A stretch of 64,000 nucleotides of DNA from positions 1 through 64,000 of the forward strand of contig NZ_LZSE01000127.1 in the NCBI RefSeq assembly GCF_001665295.1, in the 5' to 3' direction. The notes beneath the pieces are model-generated. The model was not told the DNA's origin and ran no database searches. It worked only from the letters and a program-made list of their open reading frames with translations. The stretch's first letter is position 1. Every line of letters begins with the position of its first letter. The translations under genes were made by a program, and so were the position numbers. This document shows positions 56,736 to 64,000 of the stretch, piece by piece. The DNA is from Mycobacterium sp. 1554424.7 (GTDB lineage Bacteria; Actinomycetota; Actinomycetes; Mycobacteriales; Mycobacteriaceae).

Positions 56736-57185
56736 GTGAACGTTCCCCGTCGCTGTTGCCGGCCCGGGTGTCCGCATTACGCCGTGGCGACCTTGACGTT
56801 CGTCTACTCGGACTCGACGGCGGTGGTCGGCCCGCTGGCCACCGCGCGCGAACCCCACTCCTGGGACCTGTGCGTCGGCCACGCCGGCCGGATCACCGCG
56901 CCCCGCGGGTGGGAGCTCGTCCGGCACGCCGGACCCCTCCTTTCCGAGCCCGCCCATCCCGACGAGGACGACCTGGTCGCGCTGGCCGACGCGGTGCGCG
57001 AGGGTCGCCCGGGCGACGCGGCCGTGGCGTACGGGGCCGCGCCGGTCAACGGCTTTGCCGATCCCCACATTCAGCACGCGGGGGCCCATGCCACCGCGCC
57101 GAGCAGCGGGCTGCTCGCGCCTCCCGAACACCGTTCCGGTCGGCGCCGGGGGCATCTGCGGGTGTTGCCCGACCCGGCTGACTAG
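56736..57185 (+). CDS. DUF3499 family protein (Rv3258c-like)
   Basis: 149 residues of the actinobacterial DUF3499 family: N-terminal zinc-ribbon-like cysteines (RRCCRPGCPHYAVATL), YSDSTAVVGPLA, and WDLCVGHAGRITAPRGWEL. Several cysteines and histidines could bind metal. GTG start at 56736. It stands before the pmmA-SIS-manA run on the same strand. Function unknown. Confidence 0.85.
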   Translation: MNVPRRCCRPGCPHYAVATLTFVYSDSTAVVGPLATAREPHSWDLCVGHAGRITAPRGWELVRHAGPLLSEPAHPDEDDLVALADAVREGRPGDAAVAYGAAPVNGFADPHIQHAGAHATAPSSGLLAPPEHRSGRRRGHLRVLPDPAD

Positions 57186-57270
57186 CCGCGGCTAACGCGC
57201 CACAGGTTTTTTGGCGGGCCGATAGGCTGGCGCCAAGAGCCCTACTGTCATGGAGCGTCAGGAGTTCCGC

Positions 57271-58656
57271 ATGTCTCAGTCCGCCGCGACCGTTCGCCGC
57301 GTCGTGAAGGCGTACGACGTGCGCGGGCTGGTCGGCGAGGAGCTGGACGAGTCGCTGGTCACCGACCTGGGGGCCGCGTTCGCCGGCCTGATGCGCGGCG
57401 AGGGCGCCGGGCGGGTGGCGATCGGCTACGACATGCGGGACAGTTCGCCGGGGCTGGCCGCCGCGTTCGCGGGCGGGGTGACGAGCCAGGGGCTGGACGT
57501 GGTGCGGATCGGCCTGGCGTCCACCGATCAGCTCTACTTCGCGTCGGGGGTGCTGGACTGCCCGGGCGCGATGTTCACCGCGAGCCACAACCCGGCCGCC
57601 TACAACGGCATCAAGCTGTGCCGGGCCGGCGCCAAGCCGGTGGGCGCCGACACCGGGCTGGCCGTGATCACCGAGGACGTGATCGCCGGGGTCGCGGCGC
57701 ACCAGGGCCCGGCCGGAACCGTCACCGATCAGGACGTGCTGACCGACTACGGGACGTTCCTGCGCTCGCTGGTGAACACCTCCGGGCTGCGCCCGCTGCG
57801 GGTGGCCGTGGACGCCGGCAACGGCATGGCCGGCCACACCGCCCCCGCGGTGCTCGGCGCGATCGACTCGCTCACGCTGTTGCCCTTGTACTTCGAGCTC
57901 GACGGCTCGTTTCCCAACCACGAGGCCAACCCGCTCGACCCGGCCAACCTGGTGGACCTGCAGAAGTTCGTCCGCGACAGCGGTGCCGATATAGGGCTGG
58001 CCTTCGACGGGGACGCCGACCGGTGCTTCGTGGTCGACGAACGCGGGCGGCTGGTGTCGCCGTCGACCGTGACCAGCCTGGTGGCCGCGCGCGAGCTGGG
58101 CCGGGAGATCGGCGCCACGATCATCCACAACGTGATTACCTCCCGCGCCGTGCCCGAGCTGGTCACCGAGCGCGGCGGCACGCCGCTGCGCTCGCGGGTC
58201 GGCCACTCCTATATCAAGGCGCTGATGGCCGACACCGGCGCGATCTTCGGCGGCGAGCATTCCGCGCACTACTACTTCCGCGACTTCTGGGGCGCCGACT
58301 CCGGGATGCTGGCGGCGCTGTACGTGCTGGCGGCCCTGGGCGAGCAGGACCGGCCGCTGTCGGAGTTGACCGGCGACTACCAGCGCTACGAATCGTCCGG
58401 CGAGATCAACTTCAAGGTGGCCGACGCGTCGTATTGTGTGGACGCGGTGCTGAAGTCGTTCGGCACCCGGGTTCAGTCCATCGATCATCTGGACGGGGTG
58501 ACGGTCGATTTGGGCGACGGCAGCTGGTTCAACCTGCGCAGCTCCAACACCGAGCCGCTGCTGCGGCTCAACGTGGAGGGCCGCACCGCCGAGGACGTCG
58601 ACGCGCTGGTGAGCGCGATCAGCACCGAGATCGCGGCCAACGAGGCCGCCCCGTGA
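57271..58656 (+). CDS. pmmA: Phosphomannomutase PmmA
   Basis: 461 residues, alpha-D-phosphohexomutase: catalytic phosphoserine Ser105 in FTASHNPAAYNG, metal loop DGDADR at about 250, sugar loop GGEHSAHYYF and phosphate loop RSSNTEPLLRLN. It interconverts mannose-6- and mannose-1-phosphate, feeding ManB in the same window. The ATG at 57271 has AGGAG six bases before it, so the earlier ATG at 57250 is not used. GTGA overlap with the next gene. Confidence 0.95.
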   Translation: MSQSAATVRRVVKAYDVRGLVGEELDESLVTDLGAAFAGLMRGEGAGRVAIGYDMRDSSPGLAAAFAGGVTSQGLDVVRIGLASTDQLYFASGVLDCPGAMFTASHNPAAYNGIKLCRAGAKPVGADTGLAVITEDVIAGVAAHQGPAGTVTDQDVLTDYGTFLRSLVNTSGLRPLRVAVDAGNGMAGHTAPAVLGAIDSLTLLPLYFELDGSFPNHEANPLDPANLVDLQKFVRDSGADIGLAFDGDADRCFVVDERGRLVSPSTVTSLVAARELGREIGATIIHNVITSRAVPELVTERGGTPLRSRVGHSYIKALMADTGAIFGGEHSAHYYFRDFWGADSGMLAALYVLAALGEQDRPLSELTGDYQRYESSGEINFKVADASYCVDAVLKSFGTRVQSIDHLDGVTVDLGDGSWFNLRSSNTEPLLRLNVEGRTAEDVDALVSAISTEIAANEAAP

Positions 58657-59756
58657 GCGCCACCCGCGCGATCGACCTGGAAGACGCCGACGGCCTGCTG
58701 GAGGCCGACCGGCATGGGCTGCTGCGGGCGGCGTCGTCGGCCGGTGCGCAGGTGCGCGCGATCGGCGCGGCGGCCGAGGAAGGCGCGCTCGACGGGCTGC
58801 GCGGCGACGACCGCGCGCGCAGCCTGATCTGGGTGGCCGGCCGCGGGACCGCCGAGACCGCCGGGGTCCTGCTGGCCGCGACGCTGGGCGGCGCGGCCTC
58901 CCAGCCGATCGCGGTCGTCGGCGAGGCGCCGCCGTGGGTCGGTCCGCTGGACGTGCTGGTCGTCGCCGGCGACGACCCCGGCGATCCCGCGCTGGTCAGC
59001 TCCGCCGCGACCGCCGTGCGCCGGGGCGCGCGGGTCGTCGTGGCGGCGCCGTACGAGGGTCCGCTGCGCGACTCGACGGCGGGGCGGGCCGCGGTGCTCG
59101 AGCCGCGGGTCTTGGTTCCCGCCGAGTTCGGGTTGTGCCGGTACCTGGCCGCCGGCCTGGCCGTGCTGCAGGCCGTCGACCCGCGACCCGGTGTCGACCT
59201 CGGGCCGCTGGCCGACGAGCTGGATGCCGAGGCGCTGCGCAACAGCGCCGGCCGCGAGCTGTTCACCAACCCGGCCAAGACGATCGCCGAGCGGCTGGCC
59301 GGGCGCCGGGCGGCGCTGGTCGGCGACTGCGCCGCGACGCTGGCGCTGGCCCGGCACGGCAGTTCGGTGTTGCTGCGGGTCGCCCACGAAGTGGTCGCCG
59401 CCACCGGGCTGGCCGACGCGGTGTCCGCCCTGCGGGCGGCGACCGAGTTCGGCGCCGGGGCTTCGTCGGTGGACGCCCTGTTCCACGACGAGGAGATCGA
59501 CGGCCCGCTGCCGGACCGGCTTCGGGTGCTGGCCCTGACGCTGCGCGACGAGCAGACGGTGGTCGCCGCCCGGACCGCCGGGCTCGACAACGTCTACCTG
59601 CTCGCCGCCGAGGATGTCCCCGACGGGCCCGGCGGCTCGGCCGGGTCCACGGTGGCGCCGGCGTTGGGGGGCGCCATCAGCGCCGAGCAGCAACTGGCAG
59701 TATTGGCCGTTCGGCTGGAGATGGCCGCGGTTTACATGCGACTGGTGCGGGGATAG
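58653..59756 (+). CDS. SIS-like protein of the mannose operon (TobH-like, Rv3256c)
   Basis: 367 residues with a sugar-isomerase-like arrangement: LIWVAGRGTAETAGVLLAA, LDVLVVAGDDPGDPAL, ARVVVAAPYEGP, and a second half like bifunctional phosphoglucose/phosphomannose isomerases (TNPAKTIAERLAGRRAALVG). Catalytic residues cannot be confirmed. GTG start inside the pmmA stop; manA begins eight bases after its end. It may support mannose-phosphate metabolism, inferred from position only. Confidence 0.82.
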   Translation: MSATRAIDLEDADGLLEADRHGLLRAASSAGAQVRAIGAAAEEGALDGLRGDDRARSLIWVAGRGTAETAGVLLAATLGGAASQPIAVVGEAPPWVGPLDVLVVAGDDPGDPALVSSAATAVRRGARVVVAAPYEGPLRDSTAGRAAVLEPRVLVPAEFGLCRYLAAGLAVLQAVDPRPGVDLGPLADELDAEALRNSAGRELFTNPAKTIAERLAGRRAALVGDCAATLALARHGSSVLLRVAHEVVAATGLADAVSALRAATEFGAGASSVDALFHDEEIDGPLPDRLRVLALTLRDEQTVVAARTAGLDNVYLLAAEDVPDGPGGSAGSTVAPALGGAISAEQQLAVLAVRLEMAAVYMRLVRG

Positions 59757-59764
59757 ATAGACAA

Positions 59765-60991
59765 GTGGAACTGCTTCGCGGGGCCTTGAGGACGTACGCC
59801 TGGGGATCGCGCACCGCCCTGGCGGAATTCACCGGGCGGGCGGTTCCGGCGGCGCACCCGGAGGCCGAGCTGTGGTTCGGGGCGCACCCGGGCGACCCGG
59901 CCTGGCTGGAGACCGACAAAGGTGAGGTGTCGTTGCTCGAGGCCGTCGTCGCCGACCCGGAGGGACAGCTCGGCCCGGCGTCGCGCGCCCGGTTCGGCGA
60001 CGTGCTGCCGTTCCTGCTCAAGGTGCTCGCCGCCGACGAGCCGCTGTCGCTGCAGGCGCACCCGAGCGCGGCGCAGGCGGTCGAGGGTTACCTGCGCGAG
60101 GAGCGCCTGGGCATCCCGGTGTCCTCGCCCGTGCGCAACTACCGCGACACCTCCCACAAGCCCGAGTTGCTGGTGGCGCTGCAGTCGTTCGAGGCGCTGG
60201 CCGGGTTTCGCCCGGCGTCGCGGACCGTCGAGCTGCTCCGCGCGCTGGCCGTCAGCGACCTCGACCCCTACATCGACCTGCTGAACGACCAGTCCGACGC
60301 CGACGGCCTGCGGGCGCTGTTCACCACCTGGATCACCGCGCCGCAGCCCGACATCGACGTGCTGGTGCCCGCCGTGCTGGAGGGCGCGATCCACTACGTC
60401 AGTTCCGGCGCAAGGGAATTCGCCGCGGAAGCCAAGACGGTGCTGGAGCTGGGTGAGCGCTATCCCGGCGACGCCGGCGTGCTGGCGGCGTTGTTGCTCA
60501 ACCGCATCACCCTGGCCCCGGGCGAGGCCATCTTCGTGTCGGCCGGCAACCTGCACACCTACCTGCGCGGGTTCGCGGTCGAGGTGATGGCCAACTCCGA
60601 CAACGTGTTACGCGGCGGGCTCACCCCCAAGCACGTCGACGTGCCCGAGCTGCTTCGGGTGCTGGACTTCACGCCCACCACCGAGGCCGAGCTGCGCCCG
60701 CCGGTCCGCCACGACGGGTTCGGTCGGATTTACCAGACGCCGACCGACGAGTTTGCGGTCGCGCTGCTGGCGCTCGACGGCGAGTACCTCGGCCACGAGG
60801 TCGACGCGGGCTGCGGCCACGAGGGCCCGCAGATCCTGTTGAGCACCCAGGGCTGCACGACGGTGCACGCCAAGTCCGGATCGCTGACGCTGGAACGCGG
60901 AATGGCGGCCTGGGTGGCGGCCGACGACGGACCGATCCGGCTGGTCGCGCGCGAGCCCTCCGAGCTGTTCAGGGCGACTGTAGGGCTGTGA
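59765..60991 (+). CDS. manA: Mannose-6-phosphate isomerase ManA
   Basis: 408 residues (identical in length to M. tuberculosis ManA), type I phosphomannose isomerase. Zinc ligands include Gln97 and His99 in LQAHPS, Glu in SHKPELLVAL, and His in SAGNLHTYLRG. It links fructose-6-phosphate to the mannose pathway ahead of PmmA. GTG start at 59765. The 3' end overlaps the convergent FAD oxidoreductase gene by 23 bases. Confidence 0.95.
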   Translation: MELLRGALRTYAWGSRTALAEFTGRAVPAAHPEAELWFGAHPGDPAWLETDKGEVSLLEAVVADPEGQLGPASRARFGDVLPFLLKVLAADEPLSLQAHPSAAQAVEGYLREERLGIPVSSPVRNYRDTSHKPELLVALQSFEALAGFRPASRTVELLRALAVSDLDPYIDLLNDQSDADGLRALFTTWITAPQPDIDVLVPAVLEGAIHYVSSGAREFAAEAKTVLELGERYPGDAGVLAALLLNRITLAPGEAIFVSAGNLHTYLRGFAVEVMANSDNVLRGGLTPKHVDVPELLRVLDFTPTTEAELRPPVRHDGFGRIYQTPTDEFAVALLALDGEYLGHEVDAGCGHEGPQILLSTQGCTTVHAKSGSLTLERGMAAWVAADDGPIRLVAREPSELFRATVGL

Positions 60992-62423
60992 CGTCTGGGC
61001 CTGATGGTGGCGACCCGTCCCCCAGCTTCGCGGGGGTACCCCCACGCCCGGCTTCGCCGCGCTCGCGATCGCCACGCCGCCCTTCGCGGCGTTCGCGCAG
61101 CCACAGCCGCATGTTGTGCGCCATCGTGCGCCCGATGATCCGCGGCGGCGGGACCATGTACAGGCTGTCCAGCAGCGAGAACCGGCGCAAAAACCATTCG
61201 GCCAGAACAGGTTCCGTCTCGGCGGCGCCGAGAAACTGGTCGAACAGCGCGCCGGACGGTCGCCACCACCACGGCGCCGGCCCCTTGGGCCGGGCGTGGT
61301 GGAACGTGACGTCGCCGATGGCGTTCATGATCCACACCGGATAAGTCGTCCTCGCGGTCGCCCGATTCAGTTCGCGCGCAAGGTCATTCGACTGCAGCGC
61401 CCGCCGCAGGTGCCCGGCCTGCAGCACCGTCATCGTCATGCCCTGCCCGAAGGTGGGGTTGAAGCTGGCGACGGCGTCACCCAGCGGGACGATGCCGGCC
61501 GGGAAGCGGTCCAGCTTGTGGTAGCGGCGCCACCTGCTGGCCGGAAACGCGTGATACGCCGGCTCGCCGACGGGCTGCGCCTGCGCCAGCGCGGCATTGA
61601 AGTGCGCGGGCAGCAGCTTGTCCGCCAACGCAAGCATCTCGGGGAAGGTCCGCGGCGGTTTGGCGCCCGCCACCCCGAACGTCGTCAGCACCCACACGCG
61701 GTCCTCGTAATGCAGCATGCCCAGCCCCAGTGACTCGTCGTGGGAGGCCCCCGCCACCACCACCTTCTCGGCGATCAGGCCCTCCGGCATGCGGAACTGC
61801 TGGGTGGCGTAGTTGATGCCGATGTCGATGGTCGCCTCCACCGGGCGCTCGTATCCCCACTGCTCCAACCACACCGGCAGGCGGGTGCCGCGGCCGGTCG
61901 CATCGACGACGAGATCGGCCGCCACGAACTCGGGCTCTGTGTCGCCCTCGGGGTCCAGCAGCACGCCGGTGACGCCCTGGCGCGCGGGGTCGAACCGCGG
62001 CTCGGCGACCGACCGGCGGACGATCGCGACGTTCTCGATGTCCCGGACGCGCCGGCGCAGCTGCCACTCCAGGTGCGGGCGGCTGGGCACGTAGGCGGTG
62101 AACTCGTCGCGCAGCGTGTGCCCCGTCCCGAGCACGTGGCCCGCGGCGCCCAGGTGAATGCAGTCCGGCCGGTTCTCCAGCATGGGCACGCCCGCGTCGA
62201 CCATGTCGTCGAGCAGGCCGGGAAACAGGCTCTCGAACTCCGCGGCCCCCCGGGCCATCAGCATGTGCAGGTGCCGGTCCTGGGGGACCGTCGCGCGGTG
62301 CGCCGGCGCGCTCGGCAACTCGTCGCGCTCGTAGACGTTGACCCGCGCGAAGGAATCCGAGAGCACCCGCGCGGCGCACAAACCGGCGATGCTTCCCCCG
62401 ATGACCACGGCATGATCCCGCAT
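60969..62423 (-). CDS. FAD-dependent oxidoreductase/hydroxylase (Rv3254-like)
   Basis: 484 residues. N-terminal FAD motif VVIGGSIAGLCAARVL (GGSIAG at 9-14) and second FAD motif PLGDAVASFNPTFGQGM (about 325) are those of aromatic-ring or squalene-type monooxygenases. The last 40 residues (from RERREGRRGDRERG) are low-complexity, coded by a repeat-like stretch with a GGGGGTACCCCC palindrome, and look like an acquired extension. Convergent with manA, 23-base overlap. Substrate unknown. Confidence 0.87.
   Translation of the reverse strand: MRDHAVVIGGSIAGLCAARVLSDSFARVNVYERDELPSAPAHRATVPQDRHLHMLMARGAAEFESLFPGLLDDMVDAGVPMLENRPDCIHLGAAGHVLGTGHTLRDEFTAYVPSRPHLEWQLRRRVRDIENVAIVRRSVAEPRFDPARQGVTGVLLDPEGDTEPEFVAADLVVDATGRGTRLPVWLEQWGYERPVEATIDIGINYATQQFRMPEGLIAEKVVVAGASHDESLGLGMLHYEDRVWVLTTFGVAGAKPPRTFPEMLALADKLLPAHFNAALAQAQPVGEPAYHAFPASRWRRYHKLDRFPAGIVPLGDAVASFNPTFGQGMTMTVLQAGHLRRALQSNDLARELNRATARTTYPVWIMNAIGDVTFHHARPKGPAPWWWRPSGALFDQFLGAAETEPVLAEWFLRRFSLLDSLYMVPPPRIIGRTMAHNMRLWLRERREGRRGDRERGEAGRGGTPAKLGDGSPPSGPDVTALQSP
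61010..61105. repeat. Repeat-like palindromic stretch inside the 3' end of the FAD oxidoreductase gene
   Basis: Contains GGGGGTACCCCC (61032-61043) and runs of TTCGCGG/TTCGCCG with partial self-complementarity. It codes the unusual Arg/Gly/Glu tail of the protein. Candidate MIRU-like or other small dispersed element; only this copy is visible in the window. Confidence 0.45.
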
Positions 62424-62507
62424 GTTTTCCCCGCTCTCCCGCCTGCCAGCAGACTACCCAGTACTGTGCGGTCCAAGGGGTCCCGGCACGGCGGGGAAGG
62501 CGGACGA

Positions 62508-63992
62508 ATGGCCAATCGATGGCGCACGAAATCGGTCGAGCAGTCGATCGCCGACACCGACGAGCCGGAGACCCGGCTGCGCAAGGAGCTGACCTGGCTG
62601 GACCTGGTGGTGTTCGGCGTCGCGGTGGTGATCGGCGCCGGCATCTTCACGGTCACCGCGACGACCACCGGCGACATCACCGGGCCGGCCATCTGGATCT
62701 CGTTCGTGATCGCCGCGGTCACCTGCGCGCTGGCGGCGCTGTGTTACGCCGAATTCGCCTCGACGCTGCCGGTGGCGGGCAGCGCCTACACCTTCTCCTA
62801 TGCCACCTTCGGTGAGTTCCTGGCCTGGATCATCGGCTGGAACCTGGTGCTGGAGTTGGCGATCGGGGCCGCCGTCGTGTCCAAGGGCTGGTCGAGCTAC
62901 CTGGGCAACGTGTTCGGATTCGCCGGGGGCACAGTCCAACTCGGATCGGTAAACCTCGACTGGGGCGCGCTGCTGATCGTCACGGTGGTCGCCACCCTGG
63001 TCGCCCTGGGCACCAAACTGTCGTCGCGGTTTTCCGCCGTGATCACCGGCATCAAGGTGTCGGTGGTGATCTTCGTCGTGCTGGTCGGCGTCTTCTACAT
63101 CAAGGGCTCCAACTACTCACCGTTCATCCCGAAGCCGGAGGCTGGGCACGAGGCGTCGGGCTTCAACCAGTCGGTGCTGTCGCTGCTGACCGGGGCGCAC
63201 AGCAGCCACTACGGCTGGTACGGCGTGCTGGCGGGGGCGTCGATCGTGTTCTTCGCGTTCATCGGTTTCGACATCGTCGCCACCATGGCCGAGGAGACCA
63301 AGGAGCCGCAGCGCGACGTGCCCAGGGGCATCCTGGCGTCGCTGGCGATCGTGACCGTCCTGTACGTCGCGGTGTCGGTGGTGCTGTCCGGCATGGTGTC
63401 CTACACCCAGCTCAAGACCGCGCCCGGCGGCAAGCCGGCCAACCTCGCCACGGCGTTCGCCGCCAACGGGATCGACTGGGCCAGCAAGATCATCGCGATC
63501 GGGGCGCTGGCGGGGCTGACCACCGTGGTGATGGTGCTGGTGCTCGGGCAGTGCCGCGTGCTGTTCGCGATGGCGCGCGACGGGCTGCTGCCGCGGGCGC
63601 TGGCCAAGACCGGCGCGCGCGGGACCCCGGTGCGGATCACCGTGCTGGTCGCGATCGTGATCGCGGCGACGGCGTCGGTGTTTCCGATCGCCAAGCTCGA
63701 GGAGATGGTCAACGTCGGCACGCTGTTCGCGTTCGTCCTGGTGTCGGCGGGCGTGTTGGTGCTGCGCCGGACCCGGCCGGACCTGAAGCGGGGATTCCGG
63801 GCCCCGTTGGTGCCGTTGCTGCCCATCGCCTCGATCGCCGCCTGCGCCTGGCTGATGCTCAACCTCAGCGCGCTGACCTGGGTGCGGTTCGGCGTGTGGC
63901 TGGTGGTGGGCACCGCGATCTACGCCGGCTACGGGTACTGGCACTCCGTTCAGGGGCGTCGGCAGGCCGGGGAGCTCTCCTCGGTGGGCTGA
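62508..63992 (+). CDS. Amino-acid permease, APC family (cationic amino acid transporter type)
   Basis: 494 residues with about 12 membrane helices. The first carries the APC substrate motif GVAVVIGAGIFTVTA; GFDIVATMAEETKEPQRDVPRGI is the CAT-type loop after helix 6. It likely takes up cationic or other amino acids in symport. The ATG at 62508 has GGGGAAGG about seven bases upstream. Corresponds to M. tuberculosis Rv3253c. Divergent from the FAD oxidoreductase gene (84 bases). Confidence 0.93.
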   Translation: MANRWRTKSVEQSIADTDEPETRLRKELTWLDLVVFGVAVVIGAGIFTVTATTTGDITGPAIWISFVIAAVTCALAALCYAEFASTLPVAGSAYTFSYATFGEFLAWIIGWNLVLELAIGAAVVSKGWSSYLGNVFGFAGGTVQLGSVNLDWGALLIVTVVATLVALGTKLSSRFSAVITGIKVSVVIFVVLVGVFYIKGSNYSPFIPKPEAGHEASGFNQSVLSLLTGAHSSHYGWYGVLAGASIVFFAFIGFDIVATMAEETKEPQRDVPRGILASLAIVTVLYVAVSVVLSGMVSYTQLKTAPGGKPANLATAFAANGIDWASKIIAIGALAGLTTVVMVLVLGQCRVLFAMARDGLLPRALAKTGARGTPVRITVLVAIVIAATASVFPIAKLEEMVNVGTLFAFVLVSAGVLVLRRTRPDLKRGFRAPLVPLLPIASIAACAWLMLNLSALTWVRFGVWLVVGTAIYAGYGYWHSVQGRRQAGELSSVG

Positions 63993-64000
63993 GTGGTTTA

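Overview
The window is chromosomal DNA of a slow-growing Mycobacterium: very G+C rich, GTG/TTG starts common, with PE/PPE proteins, mycobacterial SigF/RsbW, WhiB2, arabinogalactan and mannosyl-precursor genes and coenzyme F420 genes. From 4.5 kb onward the gene order follows, in inverted orientation, the M. tuberculosis stretch from atsB (Rv3299c) to the amino-acid transporter Rv3253c. That comparison is from memory. A true PE_PGRS gene argues against M. avium itself; I do not name a species.

Layout. 0-4.5 kb: two divergent PE genes (one cut by the window edge) whose starts form a perfect 58-bp inverted repeat, then two tandem PPE paralogues. 4.5-17.2 kb: arylsulfatase AtsB, small secreted proteins (three DUF732), lipoprotein esterase LpqC, a stand-alone PstS3-type phosphate-binding lipoprotein, DNA repair (Nei, Lhr) and a TetR regulator. 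17.2-20.8 kb: the SigF stress locus with a consensus SigF promoter, membrane proteins, RsbW-SigF and a convergent STAS protein. 20.8-29.8 kb: acyl-CoA carboxylase genes (accA3, accD5, accE5), rhodanese and SufE, Maf, biotin ligase and a PH-like membrane protein; a flavin dehydrogenase interrupts the conserved order. 29.7-33.4 kb: GtrA-like protein, PurK-PurE, FadE25.

33.4-36.6 kb is a three-gene signalling operon absent from the M. tuberculosis order I remember: REC-PP2C phosphatase, CHASE3 histidine kinase and single-domain response regulator. With the STAS protein beside sigF it looks like a possible input to SigF partner switching. 36.6-46 kb: CoA-transferase, methyltransferase, the zinc efflux pair PacL1/CtpC behind an AT-rich palindromic site, a PPE-PPW protein, a TIGR03089 protein and the cell-wall ligase Lcp1. 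45.5-48.4 kb: rmlD-wbbL-manB.

48.4-50.9 kb is an inserted block (TetR, small coupled ORF, carboxymuconolactone-decarboxylase-like protein, cupin, DUF732 protein). It begins exactly after the manB stop and ends next to a second, degenerate copy of the manB 3' end, which marks the integration or recombination boundary. 51-64 kb: Nudix hydrolase, orphan DNA methyltransferase MamA and fbiB-fbiA on the minus strand, then whiB2, a zincin-like protein, a DUF3499 protein, pmmA-SIS protein-manA, an FAD oxidoreductase and an amino-acid permease.

I saw no rRNA, tRNA, CRISPR array or transposase.
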